DNA from: Silene conica
Lineage: Eukaryota > Streptophyta > Magnoliopsida > Caryophyllales > Caryophyllaceae
NCBI GenBank assembly: GCA_029255685.2
Contig: CM055318.2
Location: 69,101,136-69,165,135 of the forward strand
Direction of reading: 5' to 3'
DNA: 64,000 bases
Positions 1 through 11,400 of the stretch are shown here, in pieces. Below the pieces are notes generated by a model. The model was not told where the DNA came from. It ran no database searches and saw only the letters and a program-made list of their open reading frames with translations. The translations under genes and the position numbers were made by a program. The first letter of the stretch is position 1. Each line of letters starts with the position of its first letter.

Positions 1-1
1 C

Positions 2-585
2 GTTTTCTATAGGCAGACACAGACTCAAGTTGATTTGGTTTTAAAATCAATCAAGATCAAGCAGGAATCTGTTGACAAAATCAACCCTGTGGAACGTTTA
101 CAAGATGGAGAGGGGTCTGTTTTGGACTTGAGAAATTCGGTTCCTTTCTTTTTGATTAGACAATATCATCATGGCAACTCGTTTCGGATCAAAGTGGATG
201 CCGCGTGGAAGTCAAGAACTAAAGCATCAGTGGGGTGGGTTTTGTATAACCCTGATGGAAGGGTGGTGTTGGAGGATTTCAGGTCATTCTATGCGGAATC
301 CGCTATGCAGGCAGAGGCAAAGGGCGTGCTTGAAGCTATTAAATGGGTAAGTGACCGGCATATTTTTCACATTGATGTTTTATCGGATTGTCTGCAGGTG
401 GTCCTCCAGATTGCAGGCTGTGCTATACCACATCATCAAACTAGAGGGGTTATTGCAGATCTATGGGCAATGGCGAGCTACTTCCACTGTTTTAGTATTA
501 GTTTTATACCACGTTGTCTTAATAAACGGGCGCATAATGTAGCCGCGTTAGCTTTTGTGTAGTTTCTATTTTTACGTCTGCCAAA

Positions 586-619
<34 letters not shown>
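2..619 (+). mobile_element. 3' end of a LINE (L1-type) with RNase H domain and poly(A) tail
   Basis: The reading frame is already open at the left window edge and stops at 562, so this is the C-terminal end of a longer protein that begins outside the window. The visible part contains a plant RVT_3-type RNase H domain: FRIKVDAAW near the start of the domain, AEAKGVLEAIKW in the middle, LSDCLQVV, and a final PRCLNKRAHNVAALA motif. The stop is followed by a short 3' UTR and an almost pure A run (about 589-619). An RNase H domain directly ahead of a poly(A) tail is the usual 3' end of plant L1-type LINEs. A host RNase H-like gene is the alternative, but the genomic A-tail argues against it. The element is 5'-cut by the window, and I did not identify a target-site duplication. 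Confidence 0.75.
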
Positions 620-622
<3 letters not shown>

Positions 623-1029
623 TATGACTTTCATAAATAAAAAAGAATATAAAAGGCAGGTATTGGTTGAGTTGTTTCAATACTAAAACGATTTTTTCAA
701 TTATTGTTAGGGATACCCAATACCCCTAATCAAAACTAAAATTATAAAAATAAAAGTAAAAAATAAACCGAAGATCATAGCTTCTGGAGAATCCTAAAAC
801 TACAAAGTGTATAAGAAGGAAAAAAATCACATGGCAAAGATACTCGTCACTTTCCATATAATTCTTAAATTAAAGTGCTTCAAATTGTTGGGAATGTTCA
901 CTGAATTCTTCCAACAATCTTGGGGATGCAATCCATTTAAGATGATTTATCTAACACTTGGAGTGTGATAGATGGATTAATACCTCCTTAATCAATGTTA
1001 TCCCGTTTGTTTAGGAGTTGGAAGTACTT
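620..1029. other. AT-rich gap, nothing recognised
   Basis: AT-rich sequence between the LINE tail and the Tourist MITE. No convincing coding frame, RNA gene or element end was seen. Confidence 0.5.
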
Positions 1030-1032
1030 TTA

Positions 1033-1348
1033 GGGGTTGTTTGGTTGACACCTTAAAAACACATGAATCGCAAAATCACATAATTTACAAAAATATGTCT
1101 TCTTTGGTTGACACATTTTTTGGAAAATGGAGGAATTAGAAGTTCCTAGGAACTTCCAATACCTACATGATGTAGGAATTGGCTTACCTACCCCCTCCCT
1201 TGGTCATTGGAAATTCCCATGGAATTTAATTCCTAGATGGGCAACCAAACACCTTTGTCGAATTCACCCGAATTGGATGCTGGAACTTAATTCCTATGAA
1301 ATTGAAGTTCCTAGGGAAGTTAAGTTCCTTGATCAACCAAACGACTCC
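1033..1348. mobile_element. Tourist-like MITE (PIF/Harbinger)
   Basis: The ends are inverted repeats: the left end reads GGGGTTGTTTGGTTGA, and the right end reversed reads GGAGTCGTTTGGTTGATC. The 316-bp element is flanked on both sides by the trinucleotide TTA (1030-1032 and 1349-1351), the target duplication expected of PIF/Harbinger elements. It has no coding capacity. The short open frame inside it is a by-product of the element sequence. A truncated relative occurs at 5099 and again at 15356. Confidence 0.85.
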
Positions 1349-1351
1349 TTA

Positions 1352-2030
1352 ATATTGATGGTATTGATTTAAAAATCAGAATTAGCTCAGCTGATAAGAA
1401 TTTTTTAAAATTTCAATTATAAACTTGGAACTTTGATTTCCCACCCACCACATCGTGCGTTTAATTGAACCAAAAGATAATGATGGTATCGATCTTAAAC
1501 TTGCATACACATGTCTACATCACTTGTTGCTCAAGTTGAATCATCGATTTTGATACCACTTTGCTAATTTGCGTGCAACAGTACATATAATCGTCGCAAA
1601 TAAAATGAAGCTCCTACTAGGAGACCAAATACTTATTGGAGAAGTAGCTCTATCTTATAAATTAATTTTTAAACAAAACCTTAATTTTTTTTTATTACGA
1701 ATAGATCCAAATTTGTGGAAAAAAGAACACGTATCTCATGTACATTAGACCTTTTAACAATTAAGTTTACCTTTTTTAATAAAATACTTTTTAATATTTT
1801 GATGACAAACTCAAAATTAACTGTTTATATTAAGTGAACAAGCTCATAAACTTCATCATAATCTCAAAACCAAATCCCAAAACTTTATTATAAAACTCGG
1901 AATAGTCGCAAACTACCTAAATCAACTAAGAACAATTGTACTAATTATGTGATGTATAATCTAGTGATAATTTGTACCAATGATATTACAAATCCAACCA
2001 AGAATCTCTCTAATCACTAAAATATTAGTC
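1352..2030. other. AT-rich gap left of the tandem duplication
   Basis: AT-rich single-copy-looking DNA with no convincing gene. It ends at the left breakpoint of the 5.5-kb tandem duplication, where the 6-bp string CCATTA (2030-2035) also occurs at the right breakpoint. Confidence 0.4.
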
Positions 2031-2634
2031 CATTAATGAATTGTTCCCTTATTTGTCTTGGTCTAAGCATCATATCTCCTCTTAATCTTCTTATTATGCT
2101 CACTTTCCCTACTTTGTAATCTTTCTTCTCTCATATACCCTACAACCTTGTAAAAATCCCTTGCAAATTACTCAATCCCTTTAAAACATTGCACTTTTAG
2201 TTCATCTACTCAGAATTCAGTGGCTGACCTGATATACATACTTTGTATTTTTTTCTACTATAAAACTATACCATATATTCACTCGAGAGTTTATGTATCC
2301 AGTACGCATCTCGTAAACAAGTATCGACTGCAAAGTTGATGCCTACATTCACCTCCCTCCTTAAAAACTAAGTTACTCTTCTCCTTTACAAATCCCAATT
2401 TTCCCGTTATCCTTTAAGTTCATCTCCTCTAGCTAGGATACAAGTCATCAACACCAAATATTTACATTTTACAACAATATAAATACATACATACATGTTC
2501 ACATTGTCATCATTAATTATCATATTCCAATCTACGACAATTTTACTCCATAATTCTTCAATTTACACCATAACATATTCACTTCAATTTTTGCTATTTT
2601 ATACTAAATAATTATATTTTTACATTTTTCAAAA

Positions 2635-2805
2635 ATGGGTCAATTTCAACAATACAAACCCATTTCATACACTTTTTCTAAGAGAAAGGGAAATGGGTTC
2701 TCAAAGAAATGTGCTTCTTTGATTAAAGAACAACGTGCTCGACTTTATATTGTTCGACGATGTGCTACAATGCTTCTCTGCTCTTACATCCAAGACGACG
2801 AATAA
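2635..2805 (+). CDS. RTFL/DVL small polypeptide, 56 aa (copy 1)
   Basis: Single-exon 56-codon frame from ATG at 2635 to TAA at 2803. The C-terminal half is a classic RTFL (ROTUNDIFOLIA4-like/DEVIL) domain: ASLIKEQRARLYIVRRC, then a MLLC core, around residues 27-49. The N-terminus is short, polar and basic (FSKRKGNGFSKK). Known RTFL/DVL peptides are plant-specific and plasma-membrane associated, and they restrict cell proliferation along organ axes when over-produced. Length and domain position fit the family well. This ATG is the first in frame and is preceded by an A-rich context. The gene is duplicated, with an identical protein at 8180. It lies about 1.1 kb from the PRA1 gene, whose coding region points towards it. 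The exact subfamily cannot be told. Confidence 0.88.
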   Translation: MGQFQQYKPISYTFSKRKGNGFSKKCASLIKEQRARLYIVRRCATMLLCSYIQDDE

Positions 2806-3310
2806 TTATCCTAGCGACTCATTATTTGCTCGGAATAAAAAACTTCCGAGCAAATACGTATTCCCTCTGCTCCGATTAGGGCAGAGCGAGTACATATTAT
2901 CAATATAGGCTATAGCTATAAATTTTGCTAGGGTACATCATATGGCGTACTGATAGTGATACATTCCCCTTCTTCAGACCGCCTTTTCTCCGATTTAAAC
3001 CAAGCAAGTCGCGAATTTGAGTACTGAAACAACAATGTAATTTCTTTTTAGTGCCTTAATCTTATGTCACCTCAACTTTTTTTACCCAATTGGGTTTACT
3101 TTGGACATAAGTTAAGGCCAATTGGTACGTACATTGTTGCGTTTTAGCGAAGTCGCGAAGCAGCATACATGTTGATGAATTGATGATGATGCTGATGGAG
3201 CTTCTGAACACTAATCATGATTCTTGAATTTTGCTCGGTTAATTGGGTTTTGCAGCTGATTTCAGGAACATCACTTCATTGTTTTATGTATGAGTTGTAC
3301 TCCGTATGTA

Positions 3311-3410
3311 CTACTCCTTCCGTACAAGTCAATAGTTTACACGTATTGCTTTTTTTTTCTCACAAAATAAAGTAAGTGTCAACTATTCAGCAAGACAAGG
3401 AGGCAGGAGC
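3311..3410. mobile_element. Decayed Stowaway-like MITE
   Basis: A short palindrome-like region starts with CTACTCCTTCCGTAC and ends with a rough inverse (ACAAGGAGGCAGGAG). Internal arms read CAATAGTTTACAC and GTGTCAACTATT. The pattern resembles Stowaway (Tc1/mariner) MITEs, but the ends are eroded and the TA duplication is uncertain. It is present again in the second duplicate at about 13568-13667. Confidence 0.35.
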
Positions 3411-3957
3411 ACGCGTGTTACATCATTTATACAAATAATTGAATTTAGTATGGATTTGATTCTGTGTTTTACTATATATTCTATGTACTATAAACAAGAA
3501 ACTCGCCAATAGCCATGACATAAATATTCGTGTAAGACGGTTTTATTTATTCAAGTGCAGTTATTGTTATTATTATTGTACTCCTTAATACTAGACTAAT
3601 ACATTTAAATGATGTCAGTATTTATGCCCGATTGAATATTAAAGTATAAAATTATCGATTGAAACTTAACCATCGCGATATTTGTATGAGTTTTTGATTA
3701 AAGTGTTTCTTCAAATAAACGTTTAATAATCTGTAAATCACGCACATTAATATATAATACACCGTATAAATCAATAAAATACAAAGCACATTTTGTGGGT
3801 GGTTGATGGTTATATGGCATTGGTTATACATTCTATACCTCGAACCTCTCACCCCTTAAAAAGGTGGTTGACCTGATATACGTGGTTTGTGAACTATTAC
3901 ATACGGAGTATATATATTTGGGATTTACACAGTGCACACCAAAGATGTCTAAAAGCC

Positions 3958-4524
3958 CTACAAACTCGAGTCCATAGTATTATAAGTAGCTCGGTTGGTG
4001 TCGTGATCAAGCAATCTGTCATACGGGTTTTGACCGGCGTCCGGGACCTTAAGTGCCCCGTGCAAGCAAACCATCACCAAGCAAAGTGGTATGAGCAATT
4101 TGAAAGTGCGTAGAAGTGAGACAGATGGGTAAAATAGCGCACACCATAAGTCCACAAAAAAGAGGATTTGACACACGCTCTGGTCGTACACGGTATACCC
4201 AACGACCTGAATCGGAGAGGCGGTGAAGTAACGGTAGTAGGCGACAAGAAAGATGAGCATCAGGACGAGAGTTACTACGCTGAGGTGGTGGGCAATGGTG
4301 ACTAGAGGGATGATCATTAAGCCAAGGATGTCGTAGTTGTTTCGGAAGTGTGGTAGGTTTGTTCTTAGCCTAGTCAATGTATCTGAGAAAGAGGTGGGGA
4401 AGGAAAGGGTTTTCGTGTCGAAAAACTCCCGCCATGGCCTTGGTGCATACCTGGCCGGGGTTTTACTAGGTGACGACTGAGGCGGTGACGGTGAATCTGG
4501 TGATGCTAGTGGTAGTGATGACAT
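3958..4524 (-). CDS. PRA1 family protein, 188 aa (copy 1)
   Basis: Intronless frame encoding a prenylated-Rab-acceptor (PRA1/Yip3) protein. The N-terminal 30 residues are Pro/Ser-rich and cytosolic-looking. The family signature follows (RPWREFFDTKTLSFP, then RLRTNLPHFRNNY, about residues 30-64). Two hydrophobic blocks come next, each long enough for a pair of membrane spans (about residues 64-101 and 117-158), with a short polar tail. PRA1 proteins sit in ER, Golgi or endosomal membranes and help place prenylated Rab GTPases. The length is normal for plant PRA1F/G-type proteins. In this copy the residue after NNY is Asp; the second copy has Gly, apparently the only coding difference. The start is the only Met ahead of the domain. 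Confidence 0.88.
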   Translation of the reverse strand: MSSLPLASPDSPSPPQSSPSKTPARYAPRPWREFFDTKTLSFPTSFSDTLTRLRTNLPHFRNNYDILGLMIIPLVTIAHHLSVVTLVLMLIFLVAYYRYFTASPIQVVGYTVYDQSVCQILFFVDLWCALFYPSVSLLRTFKLLIPLCLVMVCLHGALKVPDAGQNPYDRLLDHDTNRATYNTMDSSL

Positions 4525-5098
4525 TTTTAAAGGAGGAGTTTAAATGGTTGGACGAAAAAGTAATACTTGTAATGTGTTTTTGTTTTGGTGAGGGTACAAG
4601 GGTGAATCATACATTTTGATGTTTTTTATTTATGGGCCGCGATTTTAAAAAACTCTTAAAATATCCGTCTTAGACGGCGCTGATGTGTTATAGACTTATA
4701 GTCGATATAACTTTCGTAGATGACAATTCCAAGTCAAAATTGGTACTCCATACAATGCGTGTTAATGGTGCAAAATGGTAGACTTCTAAAAAAAAAGAAA
4801 AAAAGACTATTTAAAACGAAGATGATTCTCTAATTTTCTAAGATATTCCCTCCATTCGATGTCACTTTGTATGTATTTTTTATCGGTCCATTCAATTTCA
4901 TTTTACATGTTTTCTTATTTAGTTGTACTTTTATTATTATAACACTACTAAGGTCCACTTTTTCTATACAAATTAGACATAATCCAAACACTTTATCGCA
5001 TTACAATAGTGGGAGGGGGTATTCGATCCTGGACCCACAATACCTCCGTTTTAACCACTACACTAAGACATCTTTGGTTGTAATTTTAGGGGTTGTTT
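4525..5098. other. PRA1 upstream region with MITE-like fragment
   Basis: Presumed promoter side of the PRA1 gene, AT-rich. Near 4848 there is a half-Stowaway-like motif (TTCCCTCCATTCGATGTCAC) with no matching right end. No other gene was seen. The same sequence is present in the second duplicate. Confidence 0.35.
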
Positions 5099-5248
5099 GG
5101 TTGACACCTTAAAAACACATGAATTGCAAAATCACATGATTTACAAAATATGTCTTGTTTGGTTGACATATTTTTTCGGAAGATGGAGGAATTAGAAATT
5201 CCGAGGACATGATGTAGGAATTGGCTTACCTACCCCTCCCTTGGTCAT
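5099..5248. mobile_element. Truncated Tourist-like MITE
   Basis: Begins after a TTA (5096-5098) with the same end as the complete MITE at 1033 and follows it, with a small internal deletion, as far as TTGGTCAT. The right half is absent. At that point the sequence changes to a GC-rich hAT-like end. A duplicate lies at 15356-15505. Confidence 0.7.
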
Positions 5249-5570
5249 AGACATGATCATGGGCCGGGTTGGACCGGGTTTGGGCCGGGCTCGAGCTAAA
5301 TAAACGGCCCAAATGCATGGGCGGGGCCGGGCGGGGTCGAAACGGTGGGCCATATTCTTTGGCCCAAACCCATAATTGTTCGAGCTCTAATAAGCCTTGG
5401 GCCAAAATGGGCCAAAATAATACAATACTCAACAAAATGGATATTTGAACAAATTATTAGTTACGAAATAAAATTTTCAAGTTTTAGGTGTTTGACTTCT
5501 ACTCTTTTGGTTAGAAGAGCGATACCATAGTACCATACATAACTCATGAGTTACAAAAAATTATTACAAT
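5249..5570. mobile_element. Left end of a hAT-like element, right end lost
   Basis: Starts with TAGACATGATCATGGGCC inside the Tourist MITE and continues with repeated GGGCCGGG-type subterminal motifs. This resembles the well-defined hAT element at 36263 (TAGAGCTGATCATCTCCGGG). No matching right end is present. The sequence runs directly into the middle of the Gypsy LTR at its (TA)n tract, so a deletion probably removed the rest. A duplicate lies at 15506-15829. Confidence 0.5.
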
Positions 5571-7576
<2,006 letters not shown>

Positions 7577-7582
<6 letters not shown>

Positions 7583-7590
7583 TGATTGTT
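7577..7590. other. Tandem duplication junction with microhomology
   Basis: Here the Gypsy pol tail joins the sequence found at 2041. CCATTA is present at the left breakpoint (2030-2035), at the right breakpoint (17804-17809) and at the junction (7577-7582). It is followed by TGA where the left side has ATGAA. This is a short-homology join. No transposon end or long repeat lies at the breakpoints. Confidence 0.85.
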
Positions 7591-8179
7591 CCCTTATTTG
7601 TCTTGGTCTAAGCATCATATCTCCTCTTAATCTTCTTATTATGCTCACTTTCCCTACTTTGTAATCTTTCTTCTCTCATATACCCTACAACCTTGTAAAA
7701 ATCCCTTGCAAATTACTCAATCCCTTTAAAACATTGCACTTTTAGTTCATCTACTCAGAATTCAGTGGCTGACCTGATATACATACTTTGTATTTTTTTC
7801 TACTATAAAACTATACCATATATTCACTCGAGAGTTTATGTATCCAGTACGCATCTCGTAAACAAGTATCGACTGCAAAGTTGATGCCTACATTCACCTC
7901 CCTCCTTAAAAACTAAGTTACTCTTCTCCTTTACAAATCCCAATTTTCCCGTTATCCTTTAAGTTCATCTCCTCTAGCTAGGATACAAGTCATCAACACC
8001 AAATATTTACATTTTACAACAATATAAATACATACATACATGTTCACATTGTCATCATTAATTATCATATTCCAATCTACGACAATTTTACTCCATAATT
8101 CTTCAATTTACACCATAACATATTCACTTCAATTTTTGCTATTTTATACTAAATAATTATATTTTTACATTTTTCAAAA

Positions 8180-8350
8180 ATGGGTCAATTTCAACAATAC
8201 AAACCCATTTCATACACTTTTTCTAAGAGAAAGGGAAATGGGTTCTCAAAGAAATGTGCTTCTTTGATTAAAGAACAACGTGCTCGACTTTATATTGTTC
8301 GACGATGTGCTACAATGCTTCTCTGCTCTTACATCCAAGACGACGAATAA
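8180..8350 (+). CDS. RTFL/DVL small polypeptide, 56 aa (copy 2)
   Basis: Identical duplicate of the RTFL gene at 2635: 56 codons, with the RTFL domain around residues 27-49 (KEQRARLYIVRRC). The upstream sequence is the same back to the duplication junction, about 595 bp before the ATG, so this copy probably keeps its proximal promoter but has a different distal one (Gypsy LTR and pol tail). The Copia element is inserted only about 93 bp after the stop codon, so the 3' UTR or polyadenylation of this copy is likely altered. That expression effect is inference. Confidence 0.87.
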   Translation: MGQFQQYKPISYTFSKRKGNGFSKKCASLIKEQRARLYIVRRCATMLLCSYIQDDE

Positions 8351-8443
8351 TTATCCTAGCGACTCATTATTTGCTCGGAATAAAAAACTTCCGAGCAAAT
8401 ACGTATTCCCTCTGCTCCGATTAGGGCAGAGCGAGTACATATT

Positions 8444-11400
8444 TATTAGTAAATATGTAAATATTTATTCCTTGTATTTAGGACACAATTATTAGAGGTG
8501 TATAACGTTTGCCTCTTCCTTTTCCTGTATTGATGTATATAATCAATAGAGTATCAATCACCCCATTCAGGGGATTAACTTCTTACATGGTATCAGGGAA
8601 CGATCCACAACCCTTCTGCCTTCTTTTTGCTTCGGCTATCCTCCCCACAAACACCTCACACCATCTCGATGGGTGACAAAGCAGTACCACCGCCTAAACC
8701 CTCCTTACACCCCGTGTTTACAGTCTCTAATATCCAAAACAAAATTCGCGTTCTCGACGGAACGAAGGTCACCTATGCTTCTTGGGTTCGCCTCTTTAAA
8801 CTCCACGCCAAAGGCCATAAGGCACTATCCCACATTGACGGAACCGCACCACCCTCGTCGGATGCGGCCAACTATGATGACTGGTGTGAAGTTGATGCCC
8901 ATGTCCTTCAATGGATATATGGCACACTCAGCGATGACCTTCTTCCCCGAGTTCTTGAAGATGAATCCACGGCGTATGAGGCTTGGAAGCGCGTTGAGAA
9001 TATTTTCCTCAACAATAAAGGTGCTCGTGCTGCGGCTTTAGAACATGAATTTAATAATCTAAAACTCGAATCACTTCCGTCTCTCGACGCTTACTGCCAG
9101 CGTCTCAGAGATCTTGCTGGTCAGATGAAGGACGTTGATGCGGCTGTCAACGACCAACGCCTGGTCCTACAACTCGTTCGCGGGTTGCCGTCATCATATG
9201 ACACAGTCGCTTCCTACATCAATCAGACCCTTCCTAGTTTTGAAACTGCAAGAAGTATGCTGGAATTAGAATTACATCGACAAACTGCTAGGGACGAGCC
9301 ATCAACAGCGTTGATTACTTCCCAATCCTCTGCCTCTGATGTGTCGGGATGGAATGACAAGCAAAAATCTCCCAATTCCCCTACTCAGGTTCGGTCTAAT
9401 TCTCGTGGCAATTCTAATTATAATAATTATCATAATAATTATCGTCGTCGGGACTCTCGGTCTGGAAACAATTCTAAATCTAAACAGGAAACTCCTGTCC
9501 CTGCCTCTCCGTCTGTTCCTACACTATCTGCCCCGACTTTTCCGTCTGCCTGGCCATATCCCTGGACTCCACCACCATGTCCCTACCCTACATACCCTGG
9601 GTGGGTACAACCATGGCAACCATGGGGCGCACCCCGGCCTGCTGCTACGTCTGGACGCAGTTATGGCCACGCTCATCTTGCCGAAAGTGATCAACCTACT
9701 GTTCAGGCTACTGATCTTGGTCAGGCTTTTCAAGCCATGAGTTTGCAACCCCCTGCAGATGGCCCTTGGTTCATGGACACCGGTGCGTCGTCTCATCTTA
9801 CGTCCGATGCAGGTACATTCATTCCCTCCTCTAAAGCTAGTAATATTCGTTCCATTTTTGTCGGTAATGGTAATAGTATTCCGGTTCGGGGCTCGGGAAC
9901 TTCCACCATCACTGCCAAAAATCGCACCCTTCACCTTACCAATGTTTTATACACCCCTCACATTATCAAAAATCTTATTTCCGTTCGCCAATTTACGAAA
10001 GATAACAATGTCTCCGTTGAGTTTGACCCGTTTGGTTTTTCTGTGAAGGACCTTCAGAATGGGACTACGATCCTGAGGAGTGACAGTCATGGCGAGCTTT
10101 ACCCCCTGTCGTCTAGGTCTTCCACGCTTTCTACCACTCCTGGTCTTGGTCACGGTCTTATCACCCTCTCCAGCAATGTTTGGCACAGTCGTCTTGGTCA
10201 TCCGGGTCCAAACATTCTTCAGTGTCTTAAGAGTCAGTCTTTGATAAGTTGTAATAAAGAGTCTAGTACTGGTCTTTGTCATTCGTGTCAAATAAGTAAA
10301 CACAAACGATTGCCATTTCATGATTCTACTTCGTCTACTCTTGCTCCATTCGATATCATTCATGCTGATTTATGGACTAGTCCGGTTTTGAGTAAAAGTA
10401 GTCACAAGTATTACCTTATTCTTATCGATAACTTTACGCAATTTGTTTGGGTCTATCCACTAACTACAAAATCTGAGGTGTATAATAAATTTGTTCAATT
10501 TAATGCCTATATCCGCACCCAATTTCAATCTCCCATTAAAAGCTTCCAATGTGACTTAGGACGGGAATTCGACAACTCTTCCTTTAAGTCGTTTGCCATC
10601 AAAAATGGTCTTGTTTTTCGTTTTTCTTGTCCACAAACCTCGCCCCAAAACGGTAAAGCCGAGCGAATGATACGACGCATTAACGAAATCGTTTTATCTC
10701 TCCTTTACCACGCCTCTCTTCCGTCTTTTTACTGGGTTGATGCTCTACATGCGGCTGTTCATCTCCATAACATTCTTCCCACCAAAACTCTACACTTCCG
10801 CTCCCCTACTTCCGCTCTTTTTGCAAAAGAACCGTCCTATGAGCATCTCCGCGTCTTTGGTTGTGCGTGTTATCCCAATCTCTCCGCCAAACGACCTCAC
10901 AAATTATCCCCCCGGTCTACTAAGTGTGTCTTTTTAGGCTACCCTCCTCAACATCGAGGGTATAGGTGTCTCGAGTTAAGTACGGGTAAAATTCACATAT
11001 CTCGCCATGTCACTTTCGATGAATCTGTTTTCCCGTTCTCGGAACCTCCTTATCATCAAACCACGTCATACTCTTTTCTCAACCCACCAACCACATCCCT
11101 CAACCCTCTTTTTTTTGACCTTTTTGGTAATCCAAGCCCAGACTCACAAACCTCTACTACCACTCCTCATTCTCCCAGCCCACCAATAAACAGCCCACCT
11201 CTTCCCTCTTCTCCCTCACCCCCCCGAAGTCCCCCATGCCCCTCCACTACACAAACTGCCTCCCCTGTGCCCAGTCCTCACTCTGCCCCATTCGTACAAC
11301 CTTCCCCTGCCTCCCCTCCCATCTCCCCTTCCCCACCAGCCCCCCCACCCCCACCTCCTCCACCCTCCTTTTCCCGCGCTCACCGCATGTCTACCCGCGC

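Noticed and set aside
2-562. Host RNase H-like gene
   Set aside because: The domain is followed by a short UTR and a genomic A-tail, which fits a LINE 3' end better.
1127-1372. 81-codon frame as a gene
   Set aside because: It falls within the Tourist MITE at 1033-1348.
8627-8668. Upstream start for the Copia polyprotein
   Set aside because: The extension has no ATG (it begins at TTG); the first ATG is at 8669.
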